A stretch of 64,000 nt of DNA from Shewanella olleyana (GTDB lineage: Bacteria; Pseudomonadota; Gammaproteobacteria; Enterobacterales; Shewanellaceae). Shown here in pieces: positions 24,537-36,160 of the stretch. The position numbers and the translations under genes were made by a program. The stretch's first letter is position 1; each line of letters starts with the position of its first letter. The stretch spans positions 1 to 64,000 of the forward strand of contig NZ_JAKILD010000010.1 in NCBI RefSeq assembly GCF_023283825.1. The letters are read 5' to 3'. The notes under the pieces are model-generated. The model ran no database searches, was not told the origin of the DNA, and worked only from the letters and a program-made list of their open reading frames with translations.

Positions 24537-25228
24537 TTGTTGCTCCCTGGTGATATCTTTTCTTATTCTGTTTACGCAAATAAATAAGTATTTAAATTTG
24601 CGTTGGACTAGATACTGAATAACCAGAGATATTTCGTCAAACCACTAACTTGTAACTTTTGACCCATTTTTTGTTAATAAAAATGCACTTTATTTGTAAA
24701 TCAAAATAAGTGACCGACCTCTCAAAACATTATTTAAATTCAATTACAGATGAATAAACTGCCAAAACGTGAATATTGAAGAATTATTATCTAGATGGTT
24801 AATAACATTTTTAATACTTACCTAAACACAAAAGTGTGAGGTGTATCACATAAATATATTGAACCATGATTCTACTAAATCAAATATCTTCAGTTTTGGT
24901 ACAGTTTTGTAGTTTTCGAAATTCAAAACGCTGAAACATGCAGCAGGACTGGCACTGCTCAGGTTTAGTAAATAAGCTGATTAATTGAACAAGTTTATTA
25001 TCGACAATGAACAGTAATTATTTTGAGTTAGTTGTATTATTTACCAGACTCTACGAATGAACATTAGCCAACAAATGTTCACATCCCATGAACAAATACA
25101 CGCGCAGATACAAAATGCTAACATCGGATTTTTTTAAGATATTTCTTAATAAAGATTAATCAAACTTAAATGTTAATATTCTGGTTATTGCTAGTTTGCA
25201 TAGTTATTCATTTTATTTAGGCAATAAA
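24537..25228. other. 690-bp AT-rich intergenic region
   Basis: This region lies upstream of the receptor (minus) and downstream of ruvB (minus). It must hold the receptor promoter. I saw no convincing Fur box, RNA gene or small frame in it. Confidence 0.45.
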
Positions 25229-25252
25229 AAAGGAAAGACTATGCTTTCCTTT
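25229..25252 (-). terminator. Terminator of the ruv operon
   Basis: AAAGGAAAG and CTTTCCTTT form a 9-bp stem followed on the minus strand by TTTTTTATTG, 18 bases after the ruvB stop. Confidence 0.85.
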
Positions 25253-25269
25253 GTGGTTTAGTTAACAAG

Positions 25270-26277
25270 TTATTCTGCAGGCTTGATGATATTAAAGTGT
25301 TGATAAGCTCTATCGGTTGCAATACGCCCTCTTGGCGTGCGCTGTATAAACCCTTGCTGAATTAAAAAAGGCTCTAACACATCCTCAATCGTTTCTCTGT
25401 CTTCACCTATGGCAGCAGCTAAGTTGTCTAGCCCTACTGGCCCACCCATAAACTTATCAATTATCGCAAGTAACAATTTTCTATCGAGGTAATCAAACCC
25501 TTCTAGATCAACATCGAGGAGGTCTAAGGCTTTTTGTGCAACGTCTTCTGTCACAAAGCCATCGTGTTTAACTTCAGCATAATCTCTAACCCGTCTAAGA
25601 AGACGATTAGCTATTCTCGGTGTACCACGTGAACGCTTAGCTATTTCAAACGCACCTGCTTCATCAATAGGTAATTCCATCACTTTGGCTGAACGGGTTA
25701 CAATCGTGCAGAGATCTTTAACGTTGTAGAACTCTAAACGCAGTGGAATACCGAATCTGGCTCTAAGTGGCGATGTTAGTGCTCCAGCACGGGTTGTAGC
25801 ACCAATTAATGAAAATGGCGGTAAATCGAGTTTTATTGAGCGAGCAGCTGGGCCTTCACCAATCATAATATCTAATTGATAATCTTCCATCGCTGGATAA
25901 AGAATTTCTTCCACTACTGGGCTTAAGCGGTGGATCTCATCAATAAACAACACATCACCATGCTCAAGATTGGTCAGTAATGCGGCCAAGTCCCCTGCTT
26001 TTTCAAGCACGGGACCAGAAGTCGATTTGATATTAACGCCCATTTCATTAGCTACAATCATGGCTAACGTGGTTTTACCTAGTCCTGGAGGGCCAAAAAT
26101 AAGCATATGATCCAGTGCTTCTTCACGCTTAAGCGCAGCTTCAATAAACACTTTCAATTGAGCACGAGTATCATCTTGCCCAGTATAATCCTCCAACATT
26201 TTAGGGCGCATGGCTCTATCAATATGAACTTCTTGTTCAAATTCTTGTGGTTGGATTAAACGATCAGCTTCTATCAT
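25270..26277 (-). CDS. ruvB: Holliday junction branch-migration helicase RuvB
   Basis: The AAA+ motor has 335 residues. It drives branch migration of Holliday junctions on DNA loaded by RuvA. Motifs are Walker [10 protein letters not shown] (near residues 62-70), Walker B FIDEIHRL, sensor 1 GATTRAG and the C-terminal winged helix [10 protein letters not shown]. It follows ruvA by 10 bases and ends the operon. Confidence 0.98.
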   Translation of the reverse strand: MIEADRLIQPQEFEQEVHIDRAMRPKMLEDYTGQDDTRAQLKVFIEAALKREEALDHMLIFGPPGLGKTTLAMIVANEMGVNIKSTSGPVLEKAGDLAALLTNLEHGDVLFIDEIHRLSPVVEEILYPAMEDYQLDIMIGEGPAARSIKLDLPPFSLIGATTRAGALTSPLRARFGIPLRLEFYNVKDLCTIVTRSAKVMELPIDEAGAFEIAKRSRGTPRIANRLLRRVRDYAEVKHDGFVTEDVAQKALDLLDVDLEGFDYLDRKLLLAIIDKFMGGPVGLDNLAAAIGEDRETIEDVLEPFLIQQGFIQRTPRGRIATDRAYQHFNIIKPAE

Positions 26278-26287
26278 TATCGCCTCT

Positions 26288-26905
26288 TTATAACATCGAC
26301 TTTAATGAGGCTTTAATGAGCACCTCACTGGTCATTCCATCACTATATGCACTTAATACTGCTTTACTTGCTTGTGCTGGTTTGTAACCTAGCGCAATTA
26401 ATGCAGCAATAGCATCTTCTTCAGCATTATTTTCAACCACTGCAGGTTTGTAATTACTTTGCAGCGCAAACTCACGCTCAGAACCCACTGAAGCTTCTAA
26501 TAAACTCTTAAGTTTGTCACGCATCTCTACGACTAATCTTTCAGCAGTTTTTTTGCCCACACCAGGTAACTTAACCAAGGTAACAATATCGTCGCGCTCA
26601 ACACAATTAACAAACTCTGAAGCCGTCATGCCTGACAAAATCGTTAGCGCAAGCTTAGGGCCGACACCGTTGGTTTTAATCAGTAATCTAAACAGTGCTC
26701 TTTCTTGCTTAGTGATAAAACCATAAAGAAGTTGCGCATCTTCACGCACGACAAAATGAGTGTAAAGCATGGCTGATTGATTAAGTTCAGGTAACTCGTA
26801 GAAACTCGTCATTGGAACTTGTAACTCGTAACCGACACCATTTACATCTAGTACTATTTCTGGTGCTTGTTTTTCAACAACAAGACCACTTAATCTTCCA
26901 ATCAT
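26288..26905 (-). CDS. ruvA: Holliday junction-binding protein RuvA
   Basis: The protein has 205 residues. It binds the four-way junction as a tetramer and recruits RuvB. The OB-fold N-terminus ([20 protein letters not shown]), two helix-hairpin-helix motifs ([22 protein letters not shown]) and the C-terminal RuvB-binding three-helix domain ([18 protein letters not shown]) are all present. Its start overlaps the ruvC stop by 4 bases, so the two are coupled. Confidence 0.98.
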   Translation of the reverse strand: MIGRLSGLVVEKQAPEIVLDVNGVGYELQVPMTSFYELPELNQSAMLYTHFVVREDAQLLYGFITKQERALFRLLIKTNGVGPKLALTILSGMTASEFVNCVERDDIVTLVKLPGVGKKTAERLVVEMRDKLKSLLEASVGSEREFALQSNYKPAVVENNAEEDAIAALIALGYKPAQASKAVLSAYSDGMTSEVLIKASLKSML

Positions 26906-27423
26906 TTATAACGTCCATAGGTTCGGCTTTGGGCTTTACCGCCCATAGCAATTAAACTTTGAAAAGTATGGTGATGGCACACAGCAACACCTAATGCATC
27001 TGCGGCATCTGCTTGCGGGGCAGCTGGCAGTTTAAAAATTTGCTGGATCATGTGCTGAACTTGCTCTTTTTGAGCTCGGCCAGTTCCCACTACCGCACTT
27101 TTGATTTGAGTCGCACTGTACTCAGCAACTGGTAAGCCAGCATTCATCGCAGCAACAATGGCAACTCCACGAGCTTGGCCTAATTTAAGTGCAGAATCGG
27201 CATTTTTTGCCATAAAAACTCGCTCGATGGCAAATTGATCTGGCTGATATTGTTTAATGATTTCAGTCACGCCATCAAAAACTTGTTTTAATCTGGTGGG
27301 TAAATCATCAGCTGAAGTACGAATACAACCACTGCCAAGATAGCGCTGCTGCCTGCCTTGGCATTGAATAACGCCATAACCGGTTATTCGTGAACCCGGA
27401 TCTATGCCCAATATGATACTCAT
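26902..27423 (-). CDS. ruvC: Holliday junction resolvase RuvC
   Basis: The endonuclease has 173 residues and cuts junctions symmetrically as a dimer. Acidic active-site residues are visible in [13 protein letters not shown] (Asp7), AIERVFM (Glu) and the C-terminal [13 protein letters not shown] (two Asp). It is the first gene of ruvC-ruvA-ruvB, 24 bases after yebC. Confidence 0.98.
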   Translation of the reverse strand: MSIILGIDPGSRITGYGVIQCQGRQQRYLGSGCIRTSADDLPTRLKQVFDGVTEIIKQYQPDQFAIERVFMAKNADSALKLGQARGVAIVAAMNAGLPVAEYSATQIKSAVVGTGRAQKEQVQHMIQQIFKLPAAPQADAADALGVAVCHHHTFQSLIAMGGKAQSRTYGRYK

Positions 27424-27447
27424 GGTTTAACCCTTACCAATACCATC

Positions 27448-28194
27448 TTATCCAAGGGTTTCCATCACTTCATCAGAGATTTCAGCGTTATGATAAACCT
27501 CTTGAACATCATCATGATCTTCGAGATTATCAATTAAACGCATAAATTTAGCCGCTGTATCTGCATCTAAATCAGCTTTCGTACCTGCAATCATGGTAAC
27601 TTCAGCATTTATTGCTTCAAACCCTGCTGCATCTAGCGCATCTTTTACACTACCAAATGCATCAGGCGTGGTCATAACATCAAATGCGCCATTGTCATGG
27701 GTAATAACATCTTCTGCACCTGCTTCAAGCGCAGCATCCATTAACTCATCTTCATCAATGTTTGCATCATAAGAAATCACACCAGATTTGGTAAACATAT
27801 AAGCAACTGAGCCGTCAGTACCTAAGTTACCACCAGATTTACTAAAGGCATTACGAACACCTGAAACTGTCCGGTTTTTATTATCAGTCATGGTTTCAAC
27901 CATAACTGCAGTACCACCAGGGCCATAACCTTCATAAATAATGGTATCTAGCTGTTGACCGTCGAGCTCTCCTGCACCACGTTTAACAGCACGTTCAACG
28001 GTATCGCGTGTCATATTGTTCGATAACGCTTTGTCAATTGCAGCACGTAAACGCGGATTTGCATCAGGATCTGATCCACCTTCACGGGCAGAAACCGTCA
28101 GCTCACGAATAAACTTACTGAATAACTTGCCTCGTTTTGCATCTTGAGCAGCTTTACGATGTTTAATGTTGTCCCATTTACTGTGACCAGCCAT
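27448..28194 (-). CDS. yebC: YebC/TACO1-family protein
   Basis: The protein has 248 residues. The conserved start is [23 protein letters not shown], with [12 protein letters not shown] near 90-101. The family was long annotated as transcriptional regulators and is now linked to translation of difficult (proline-rich) sequences. It lies directly upstream of ruvC on the same strand, the common gammaproteobacterial order. Confidence 0.96.
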   Translation of the reverse strand: MAGHSKWDNIKHRKAAQDAKRGKLFSKFIRELTVSAREGGSDPDANPRLRAAIDKALSNNMTRDTVERAVKRGAGELDGQQLDTIIYEGYGPGGTAVMVETMTDNKNRTVSGVRNAFSKSGGNLGTDGSVAYMFTKSGVISYDANIDEDELMDAALEAGAEDVITHDNGAFDVMTTPDAFGSVKDALDAAGFEAINAEVTMIAGTKADLDADTAAKFMRLIDNLEDHDDVQEVYHNAEISDEVMETLG

Positions 28195-28247
28195 GGCAAC
28201 TCCTTGAATATGTGTTTCATTGATATTTCTAGGCTACATAAAAACAG

Positions 28248-28270
28248 ACCGAGGCAAAAGCCTCGGTTTG
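28248..28270 (-). terminator. Terminator downstream of aspS
   Basis: ACCGAGGC-aaaa-GCCTCGGT is followed on the minus strand by CTGTTTTTATG. It separates aspS from yebC-ruvCAB. Confidence 0.85.
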
Positions 28271-28324
28271 TGGGTTAACGCTTGTTATACAAACCATCTA
28301 GGTTTGTTGAATGGCTAGTTAACA

Positions 28325-30106
28325 TTACTCGTCAGCAGCAGGCTTTTCTTGTGGGATAACGCTAATCCCTAAATCAACTAATTGCTGAGGGTTAGCAAAC
28401 CCTGGCGCATTCGTTAGTGGACACGCTGCCGTCGTTGTTTTCGGGAACGCCATTACATCACGAATTGAGCTAGCACCTGTCATCAACATAATAATACGGT
28501 CTAAACCAAATGCTAAACCAGCATGTGGAGGCGTACCATAGCGTAATGCTTCAAGTAGGAAACCAAACTTCTCGTTAGCTTCTTTTTCATCAATACCTAA
28601 GATGCCAAATACTGCACTTTGCATTTCAGCATTATGAATACGAACCGAACCACCGCCTAATTCACAGCCGTTAAGCACCATGTCATAAGCATCAGAAATA
28701 GCAGCACCTGGATTAGCTGCAAGCTCCTCAGCCGTCACGCCTCGAGGAGCAGTAAACGGATGATGAACGGCGTGGTAACCACCGTTAATTTTCTCGAACA
28801 TAGGGAAGTCAACAACCCACATTGGGCGCCACTCGCCTTCAAGTAGTTCGAAATCTTCACCCGCTTTTAAGCGTAATGCACCCATTGCTTCAGCCACAAC
28901 GTTTGCTTTATCAGCGCCAAACAGAATGATGTCGCCAGTTTCTGCATTCGTACGGGCGATAATTTGATTAACGATGTCTTCGTTTAAGAATTTAAGTACT
29001 GGTGATTGAATACCTTCAATACCTGCAGATAAATCATTAATCTTCATCCATGCTAAACCTTTAGCACCGTATATGCCTGCGTACTTGGTGTAGTTATCGA
29101 TTTGCTTACGAGATAAAGAAGCACCAGTTGGAATACGAAGCGCTGCAACGCGGCCCTCTTCATCGTTTGCAGGACCACTAAATACTGCGAACTCAACGTC
29201 TTTGACTAAATCAGCAACATCAACTAGTTCAAGTGGGTTACGTAAATCAGGCTTATCTGAACCATAACGAGTCATTGCTTCTGCGTATGACATACGTGGG
29301 AACTCACCCAAATCAACATTCATTAAATCACTGAATAAACCGCGAACCATTGTCTCAGTTTTTTCCATGACTTGCTCAGCTGACATGAAAGAAGTTTCAA
29401 TATCAATTTGAGTAAATTCAGGCTGACGATCGGCACGTAAATCTTCATCACGGAAACATTTAACGATTTGGTAGTAACGGTCAAAACCAGACATCATCAG
29501 CAGTTGTTTAAATAACTGCGGAGACTGAGGTAATGCAAAGAACTGGCCTTTGTAAGTACGGCTTGGTACTAGGTAATCACGGGCACCTTCTGGTGTCGCT
29601 TTAGTCAAAATAGGCGTTTCAATATCTAAGAAGCCACTATCATCTAAGAATCGACGTACTGCACTGGTGACTTTAGAGCGGAAAACTAAACGATCTGCCA
29701 TTTCTGGGCGGCGTAGGTCAAGGTAGCGATATTTTAAACGCTGCTCTTCACTGTTGTTTTGATGGTTATCCATACTTAATGGAAGCGGCGCAGAAGTATT
29801 GATAATCGTTAGGTCTTGGCCTAATACTTCAATTTCACCGGTTTTCATTTGTGCATTAATTTGACTGTCAGGTCTTGCACGTACTAAACCTTTAACTTGC
29901 ACGCAGAACTCACCGCGTAAGCTGCTCGCTACTTTGAAAACGTCTTCCAAGTCTGGATCGTAAACAACTTGAACAATCCCTTCTCTGTCACGAAGATCTA
30001 AAAATATAACACCACCTAAATCGCGGCTACGGTTTACCCAACCGACTAAGGTGACTTCTTGACCAAGATGAGACTTATTAACGTCTCCACAATAATGACT
30101 GCGCAT
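28325..30106 (-). CDS. aspS: Aspartyl-tRNA synthetase
   Basis: The class II synthetase has 593 residues and charges tRNA-Asp. The OB-fold anticodon domain is N-terminal ([26 protein letters not shown]). Class II motif 2 is [18 protein letters not shown], the bacterial GAD insertion follows in the middle, and motif 3 is [12 protein letters not shown] near the end. The C-terminal [16 protein letters not shown] is typical of the bacterial type. It is full length. Confidence 0.98.
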   Translation of the reverse strand: MRSHYCGDVNKSHLGQEVTLVGWVNRSRDLGGVIFLDLRDREGIVQVVYDPDLEDVFKVASSLRGEFCVQVKGLVRARPDSQINAQMKTGEIEVLGQDLTIINTSAPLPLSMDNHQNNSEEQRLKYRYLDLRRPEMADRLVFRSKVTSAVRRFLDDSGFLDIETPILTKATPEGARDYLVPSRTYKGQFFALPQSPQLFKQLLMMSGFDRYYQIVKCFRDEDLRADRQPEFTQIDIETSFMSAEQVMEKTETMVRGLFSDLMNVDLGEFPRMSYAEAMTRYGSDKPDLRNPLELVDVADLVKDVEFAVFSGPANDEEGRVAALRIPTGASLSRKQIDNYTKYAGIYGAKGLAWMKINDLSAGIEGIQSPVLKFLNEDIVNQIIARTNAETGDIILFGADKANVVAEAMGALRLKAGEDFELLEGEWRPMWVVDFPMFEKINGGYHAVHHPFTAPRGVTAEELAANPGAAISDAYDMVLNGCELGGGSVRIHNAEMQSAVFGILGIDEKEANEKFGFLLEALRYGTPPHAGLAFGLDRIIMLMTGASSIRDVMAFPKTTTAACPLTNAPGFANPQQLVDLGISVIPQEKPAADE

Positions 30107-30364
30107 TTAACTCTACCCTTTGTTCGGAAATAGGTGTCTAAAAAATAATTTATTTTGGCATTATATAAAATAATGCTGGCAACTATAGCACTTATAATAC
30201 GTCAAAAACGTGATTATTAAACGTGTACTACTTATTTGCACGGAAGTATCAATTAGTTTACTGCAATTGAACAGGCTTTAGGGAAAGTTCCCTTTGTAAC
30301 CGAGTAAAAAAACAGCAAATAATAGGATTTATCTTATTAATTTCTTTTTAACGGTGGTGCTTTA
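30107..30364. other. Short intergenic gap, no gene
   Basis: AT-rich leader of aspS; also the region downstream of the diguanylate cyclase gene. No terminator with a strong stem was found. Confidence 0.4.
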
Positions 30365-33196
30365 TTAAAAGCTGTGTCGATCGCCACCTTGTTTTTTCAC
30401 TTTATACATTTTTTTATCGGCACTTTGCAGTAAGGCAATCGCATCATCGCCATCATCTGGGTATACAGCTATGCCGATACTCGCAGCGGTGACTAGCTTA
30501 ATTCCTTCAACATTGATTGGCTCAGATAATACCTTAATAATATTGTCAGCAACTTTAGCAGCACACTCTGCGCTTTCAATTTTATTGAGTAAAATCACAA
30601 ATTCATCACCGCCAAAACGTGACACTGTGTCTGACTTACGCACCACTGACTTTAATGCCGATGCAATGTTAATCAAAAGCGCATCACCGATATGGTGACC
30701 ATGTTGATCATTTACACTCTTAAATTTATCTAAATCGATAAACAATAAAGCAAACTTAACGTGCTCTCGTTCATGTGCGCTAATGGCAACCGCTAACCTG
30801 TCATCAAGTAAGCCTCGATTGGGAAGCTTAGTAACAGGGTCATGTTCAGCAACGAACTTAATTTTTTTCTCAGCAGTTTTTCTTAAAGCAATCTCTAATT
30901 TAAGGCGTTTATTACCCAAAAATACAATAAAGGTAATCACACTAATAATCAGTAAGCCAAATAATACAATTTTGAACCATTTTTGGTATTTGTCAGCTTC
31001 TGAACGTAAATCCACAGCTACCCACTTTTGGTACATTTGCTGCTGTTTAGTTTCATCAATGGTTTCTATTGCCCTATTAAGTAGAGGAACGATTTGTTTT
31101 AATTTCGGGTAGACACCAATGTGACTTTTCTGCTCGGTTAAATCTGCAACTAGTGCCATTTTTAAATCAGGGAATTCACCTTCATTAAGCACATATGCCA
31201 GCGTGACCACTTGTTCGATAAATAAATCTACACTGCCAGAAGATACTGCTTCTAAGCCAGCTTGAGTGTTATCAACCAACACTATATTTAAACCAGGAAA
31301 TTGCTGACGCAGTAAATTAATGAGGTTATAACCTTTAACGACCGCAATCCGTTTGCCATTGTATTGGCTTAGATTAAATAGCGGCTGCTGAGTTAACGTT
31401 GTAGCAATCGCCCAAGGAGATGGCCAATAGCCTTCTGTAAATTCAAGCGCGGGTTCACGATTGATATTCTTAGCCATACTGCCGACTAAATGAATGCTGC
31501 CATTCTGTAGATCTTTATTAAGTTTATCCCAGTTTTGATAAGCTATAGGAATGATATCTATATCAAGTTGTGCAGTAATTATCTTTATCACTTCTTTATT
31601 AATACCAGAGAACTCACCCAGCTCATTTTGATACTCCATAGGAGCCCACTGGGTTAAATATCCAAGTTTAATGGCACCTAAAGAATCTAAATATTTCTTT
31701 TCTTTGTTACTGATATATATTTGTTTATCTACGGTAGAAAATGTTCTATCAGCTTTATTTAATAGCCATTTTTGCTCAAGCTTAGCCATTTCGAAATCGC
31801 TAATAAGCTTAAAACCATTAGCGATACGCTCTGCAAGCTCAGCATCTTCTACCTTAGTTAAATTATATATTTGAGTATTAAAGTCGACCTTATTGAACTG
31901 ATAAAACTCAGACCAGGATTTTTGGTGCAGTAAGTAATGAGACGTATAGGCACTTGAAGCAACAAACCCGGCAATGTCACCATCGCGACTTGCCTTAATT
32001 AATTGTTCCATAGAGTCGTAATAACGAATTTGCGCTTTAGGCAGTAATTTCCTGAGTTCTATAATGTAAGGTGATGTGGCAAATAAACCGATGCGTTTAC
32101 CATCTATTTCACTTATTTCCTTGATTTCTTTGTTGTAGCTAAAAAATCGACTTTTAACAGAATAAAAGTGATTGGCGCGATTGAGCCCTGTATTAATTTC
32201 TTCGCTTTCTGGGTAGCCAATATGAACATCTGCATGACCATCTTTAATTAATTTAATACTGCCATTCATATCGCTGGGTATGAAATCAATTGCGATACCC
32301 GTTTTTTCTGACCAAAGACGCCATAAATCTACGTAAAGCCCATGGGGTAAGCCATCTAAACCAATATCAACAAAGGGCTCAACATTCATTTGCATGGCAA
32401 TCAATAAGCCGTTAGATTCACGGCGATAGCCAAACCATCGTTTTTCAACTTCATCAATATGACTATCAGGTATTTGACTAAACCCTTGATTAAATTCAGC
32501 TAACCAAGTGTGATTGTGATTTGCAACGGCGGGAGCTAACTCAATTTCTTTAATTAGAATGCGCGAAGATATATGAAAATTGTTGGCTAGTTCTAGGTTA
32601 ATTGGCACCCCTTGGTTATAACCTTGAATCGCAGCAAAGGCGTATAACTCACCAGCCACCACAGCATCGTATAATGCTTGTTTGGTTTTAAAGCTTTTAA
32701 ACGTTAGATTGGGTTCAATAGCAAGTAGATCATCTTTATGTGACGTGCCTTCTATAATGCCAATTTTAAAAGGACGAATATCCTCAATGTTTTTTTTATT
32801 TGCGATATCTTTATGAAGGTAAAGGTATGAGTTAAGAGAAGAGACTTGCTCGCCGTATGAAAATAGCTGTTGTCTTTCTTCTGTGATTGCCATTCCTATA
32901 TGAGCATCAACATCTCCATCTGCTAATGCCTGTAGAGATTGCTTCCACTGCATGGGTTTAAATACAAGTTTGACTCCAGTGGCAGAAGACCATTCACGCC
33001 ATAAATCGACCATGACACCTGCAGGGTTGCCTTTATCATCAACAAATTGATAAGGGTAAGCATCCTCACTCATCGAAATTGAGAGTGTATTTGGTATGGG
33101 TAGCGGTGCCGTTTCCGTAGCTTGCTCGTTCGCTATTGTTGGCGACATCACTAAAGTAAACAGTAAAAAAGTAAAAATAGTGCTAATTAACTTCAA
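30365..33196 (-). CDS. Diguanylate cyclase with three periplasmic solute-binding domains
   Basis: The protein has 943 residues. A signal sequence (1-22) is followed by three SBP_bac_3-type domains at about 38-260, 265-480 and 505-735. Each shows the pattern PYQFVDDKGNPAGVMVDLWREW, PHGLYVDLWRLW or MEYQNELGEFSGINKEV. One membrane helix lies near 745-767 (IVLFGLLIISVITFIVFLG), then the GGDEF domain with RFGGDEFVILL. RKSD precedes GGDEF by five residues, so the product-inhibition I-site is kept. It should make c-di-GMP in response to periplasmic small molecules, probably amino acids or similar. Triple sensor domains are unusual; one or two is the norm. Confidence 0.93.
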   Translation of the reverse strand: MKLISTIFTFLLFTLVMSPTIANEQATETAPLPIPNTLSISMSEDAYPYQFVDDKGNPAGVMVDLWREWSSATGVKLVFKPMQWKQSLQALADGDVDAHIGMAITEERQQLFSYGEQVSSLNSYLYLHKDIANKKNIEDIRPFKIGIIEGTSHKDDLLAIEPNLTFKSFKTKQALYDAVVAGELYAFAAIQGYNQGVPINLELANNFHISSRILIKEIELAPAVANHNHTWLAEFNQGFSQIPDSHIDEVEKRWFGYRRESNGLLIAMQMNVEPFVDIGLDGLPHGLYVDLWRLWSEKTGIAIDFIPSDMNGSIKLIKDGHADVHIGYPESEEINTGLNRANHFYSVKSRFFSYNKEIKEISEIDGKRIGLFATSPYIIELRKLLPKAQIRYYDSMEQLIKASRDGDIAGFVASSAYTSHYLLHQKSWSEFYQFNKVDFNTQIYNLTKVEDAELAERIANGFKLISDFEMAKLEQKWLLNKADRTFSTVDKQIYISNKEKKYLDSLGAIKLGYLTQWAPMEYQNELGEFSGINKEVIKIITAQLDIDIIPIAYQNWDKLNKDLQNGSIHLVGSMAKNINREPALEFTEGYWPSPWAIATTLTQQPLFNLSQYNGKRIAVVKGYNLINLLRQQFPGLNIVLVDNTQAGLEAVSSGSVDLFIEQVVTLAYVLNEGEFPDLKMALVADLTEQKSHIGVYPKLKQIVPLLNRAIETIDETKQQQMYQKWVAVDLRSEADKYQKWFKIVLFGLLIISVITFIVFLGNKRLKLEIALRKTAEKKIKFVAEHDPVTKLPNRGLLDDRLAVAISAHEREHVKFALLFIDLDKFKSVNDQHGHHIGDALLINIASALKSVVRKSDTVSRFGGDEFVILLNKIESAECAAKVADNIIKVLSEPINVEGIKLVTAASIGIAVYPDDGDDAIALLQSADKKMYKVKKQGGDRHSF

Positions 33197-33544
33197 GCGC
33201 GTTCCTTTGTGCTAAGTTTTTGAGCTAGTTTCTTTTGGCTAGCTTTTTGAGCTAATCGTCATTTGAAATAATCGTCATATTGTTAGTCATTATTTGTTTT
33301 AATTATTCTAAACGACTTCCCTTTTATGGTTGTCATATTGTTAACCAACCACAGGATCATTTGTAAATGATTTTAATTATTTGTTCATCATACCGATTTA
33401 TATCGGCCATTTGACCTATTAGAATAAATTTTTACCCTAAATTAAGTAAATAAACAAAATAAAACAAAAAATACCAATAGGATACTTGCTGCTATTTGCT
33501 AGGATTGGCTAAAATGAAGCTATGATTTTCTCAAGTTACCCCAG
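33197..33544. other. Divergent intergenic region with short repeats
   Basis: This holds the promoters of the cyclase (minus) and cmoA (plus). At 33217-33275 it carries degenerate repeats of about 13-14 bp built on TTTTTGAGCTA, followed by two copies of AATCGTCAT-like sequence. No small gene was seen. Confidence 0.45.
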
Positions 33545-34276
33545 ATGAACTCTCAACAAGATACAATTTACGCCGCAGCAACAGACAAAATATCCGATTT
33601 TCAATTTGATAATCGTGTTGCAGGTGTCTTTAACGACATGATTAGACGGTCTGTGCCTGGTTACACCCAAATCATTAGCACCATTGGTGATTTTGCAGAC
33701 CGTTATGTTACGCCTAAATCTAATATTTATGATTTAGGCAGTTCTCTTGGTTCTGCAACGTTAAGTATCCGTCGTCAAATAGAGCAACGTCAATGCAGAA
33801 TTATTGCGGTCGACAATAGCGAATCTATGGTAGCTCGTTGCCAAGAAAACCTATCTGCTTATGTCAGTGATACTGATGTTGAATTAATTTGTGGTGACAT
33901 TAGAGATATAGAAATTACTAATGCATCAATGGTTGTATTGAACTTTACCCTTCAATTTTTACCGGTTCACGACAGAGATGAGTTAATCGCCAAAATTTAT
34001 CAAGGTCTACTTCCTGGTGGAATTCTAGTGATTTCTGAGAAGTTAAGATTTGAAGATAACGTGATACAAACCTTGCTCGATGAACAACATTTAGATTTCA
34101 AACGCGCAAATGGATATAGCGAATTAGAAATTAGCCAGAAACGCAGTGCGCTTGAAAATGTAATGCGCCCAGACAGTTTATCCATGCACCAACAACGCTT
34201 CACTGATAATGGTTTTAGTCATTCAACAGTGTGGTTTCAATGTTTTAATTTCGCATCAATGGTGGCTATCAAGTGA
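33545..34276 (+). CDS. cmoA: Carboxy-SAM synthase CmoA
   Basis: The enzyme has 243 residues and converts SAM and prephenate to carboxy-SAM for wobble uridine modification (cmo5U34) of tRNA. The SAM-binding block [16 protein letters not shown] is near residues 59-74, followed by [12 protein letters not shown]. The family's [13 protein letters not shown] is intact. It overlaps cmoB by 4 bases. Confidence 0.97.
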   Translation: MNSQQDTIYAAATDKISDFQFDNRVAGVFNDMIRRSVPGYTQIISTIGDFADRYVTPKSNIYDLGSSLGSATLSIRRQIEQRQCRIIAVDNSESMVARCQENLSAYVSDTDVELICGDIRDIEITNASMVVLNFTLQFLPVHDRDELIAKIYQGLLPGGILVISEKLRFEDNVIQTLLDEQHLDFKRANGYSELEISQKRSALENVMRPDSLSMHQQRFTDNGFSHSTVWFQCFNFASMVAIK

Positions 34277-35265
34277 TCAGTTTCAGTTCCTTTTACCAAC
34301 AAATTGCCGATTCAAGTCTTCAACATTGGCTCGAAGAGCTTCCAGCAATTCTTGGAAAATGGCAAAGAGAGCACAAACATGGCAATTTGCCAAAATGGGA
34401 AAAAGTACTAAACAAACTCAATTACCCAGCTCATACCCATATTGACTTATATAACGGTGTAAAAATTGGTGATGGCAGTCAACTTACAGCCGGTCAAACC
34501 GAAAAACTACAAAACCTATTAGGCTTGTTTCAGCCTTGGCGTAAAGGTCCTTTTTATATACATGGTATTGAAATTGACACTGAGTGGCGCAGTGACTGGA
34601 AATGGGATCGCGTTAAAGAGCACATTTCACCATTAGATAACCGCACTGTGTTAGATGTGGGCTGTGGTAGTGGTTACCATATGTGGCGCATGCTAGGCGC
34701 TGGTGCTAAACGTGTTGTGGGAATAGATCCTTCACCGCTCTTTTTATGTCAGTTTGAAGCCGTTAAGCGTTTAGCAGGCAATGAACACCCTGTACATTTA
34801 TTACCTTTAGGCATTGAAGAGCTTCCTCCGTTAGATGCCTTTGATACCGTTTTCTCAATGGGTGTCTTATACCATCGCCGCTCGCCAATCGATCATATAT
34901 TACAATTACGTGACCAACTACGCATGGGTGGTGAACTAGTACTGGAAACATTAGTCATTGATGGTGATGAAAATGCAGTGCTTGTGCCTGAAGATCGTTA
35001 CGGAAAAATGAACAACGTTTGGTTTCTGCCTTCCGTTGATGCTCTTATGTTATGGTTAAAGAAGTGTGACTTCACTGATATACGCTGTGTAGATGTCGAT
35101 ATCACTTCAATGGCTGAACAACGCTCAACACAATGGATGAAGAACGAGTCATTAGTTGATTATCTTGACCCAAATGATGTTAGTTTAACAGTTGAAGGAT
35201 ACCCTGCGCCAAAACGGGCAACGATTATAGCTATTAAAAATCAACCTAATCACGACCTAGTTTGA
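34273..35265 (+). CDS. cmoB: tRNA U34 carboxymethyltransferase CmoB
   Basis: The protein has 330 residues with a GTG start overlapping the cmoA stop. It transfers the carboxymethyl group from carboxy-SAM to 5-hydroxyuridine at position 34 of several tRNAs. [20 protein letters not shown] (near 122-141) is the cofactor site, and [16 protein letters not shown] is the typical post-motif block. It is intact. Confidence 0.97.
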   Translation: MISFSSFYQQIADSSLQHWLEELPAILGKWQREHKHGNLPKWEKVLNKLNYPAHTHIDLYNGVKIGDGSQLTAGQTEKLQNLLGLFQPWRKGPFYIHGIEIDTEWRSDWKWDRVKEHISPLDNRTVLDVGCGSGYHMWRMLGAGAKRVVGIDPSPLFLCQFEAVKRLAGNEHPVHLLPLGIEELPPLDAFDTVFSMGVLYHRRSPIDHILQLRDQLRMGGELVLETLVIDGDENAVLVPEDRYGKMNNVWFLPSVDALMLWLKKCDFTDIRCVDVDITSMAEQRSTQWMKNESLVDYLDPNDVSLTVEGYPAPKRATIIAIKNQPNHDLV

Positions 35266-35336
35266 TGCTATAACTTATATAACTAGTTAAATTATAATTT
35301 TAAAGATTCGCTTAGATTACAAAAACAGGAATTGTC

Positions 35337-36152
35337 ATGTTAAAGCAGGTAATAATATTATCCGTCACCGCCGCATTAATATCAGGCTGTGCATCAAGTG
35401 AGAAAATCACCCCAGTCGGCAGTGAAGAGTTAAGCGCAAATCTCGCCAGTTCTCAAAGTGCCATTATCGAAGCGATTAATGCACAATGTATAAGTTCTGC
35501 AAGTGAGATTCAAAGTTTAAGTACTGAAGTCAACGAGCTCAAATTACACATAACAGACGTCTTAGCTAAACAATCTAAAAAAATGAATGATGATGCGGTG
35601 GCACTTGCACAACTTAGCGAGCCACCTCAATGTCCTGAGTCTGTGGTTTCAGACAAGATAGTACTTGGTGAAGTTGAACACGTATTTGTGGATGAATTAA
35701 AAGCCTCTTTTGAAACCCGTATTGATACTGGTGCGGAATCATCTTCATTAGATGCCAGAAACATTGTGTTATTTGAACGTAATGGCGTTCAGTGGGTGCG
35801 TTTTGATGTGATGACAAATGGTGCAGATCAACCTGGCAATACTTTCGAACACAAAGTGGAGCGTTTCGTACGTATTAAGCAGGACTCTGATTTGCCTGAC
35901 GATCGCCGCCCTGTTATTCATGCACACTTAAAAATAGGTCAATATGCTGCAGAAACTGACTTAAACTTAACCGACCGTAGTCATCTTGAGTTCCCATTAT
36001 TGCTTGGTCGTAAATTTATGAAAGATATTGCTGTGGTTGATGTTGGCCAAATTTACATTCATGGCAAACAACCTCAAACAGAATCTACTAAAGAATCTAC
36101 TAAAGAATCTACTAAAGAATCTACTAAAGAATCTACTAACGAAGCTAAATAG
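35337..36152 (+). CDS. Lipoprotein with RimB-like aspartic/zinc peptidase domain
   Basis: The protein has 271 residues. The lipobox LISGC gives Cys18 as the anchor. A short coiled coil (55-80) precedes the retropepsin-like domain (Pfam Zn_protease/RimB type) with RIDTGAESSSLDA near 130 and DLNLTDRSHLEFPLLLGRKFM. The family is often annotated as ATP-dependent zinc protease, though the fold is a pepsin-like aspartic protease (D-T-G). The C-terminus ends in six ESTK/ESTN tetrads from a 12-bp tandem repeat. It is the first gene of an operon with a 7TM-transglutaminase-like protein and an ATP-grasp ligase, which suggests it trims or reverses the ligase product at the cell envelope. Confidence 0.85.
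   Translation: MLKQVIILSVTAALISGCASSEKITPVGSEELSANLASSQSAIIEAINAQCISSASEIQSLSTEVNELKLHITDVLAKQSKKMNDDAVALAQLSEPPQCPESVVSDKIVLGEVEHVFVDELKASFETRIDTGAESSSLDARNIVLFERNGVQWVRFDVMTNGADQPGNTFEHKVERFVRIKQDSDLPDDRRPVIHAHLKIGQYAAETDLNLTDRSHLEFPLLLGRKFMKDIAVVDVGQIYIHGKQPQTESTKESTKESTKESTKESTNEAK
36081..36140 (+). repeat. Tandem 12-bp repeat at gene 3' end
   Basis: There are five copies of gaatctactaaa (the last ending aac). They encode repeated E-S-T-K just before the stop of the RimB-like lipoprotein gene. The period is a multiple of three, so copy-number change would alter length but not frame. Confidence 0.97.
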
Positions 36153-36160
36153 GAATTCAA

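Noticed and set aside
24537..25228. Possible small RNA or tRNA in the gap upstream of the TonB receptor
   Set aside because: I found no cloverleaf, no terminator-bounded unit and no conserved RNA motif by eye.
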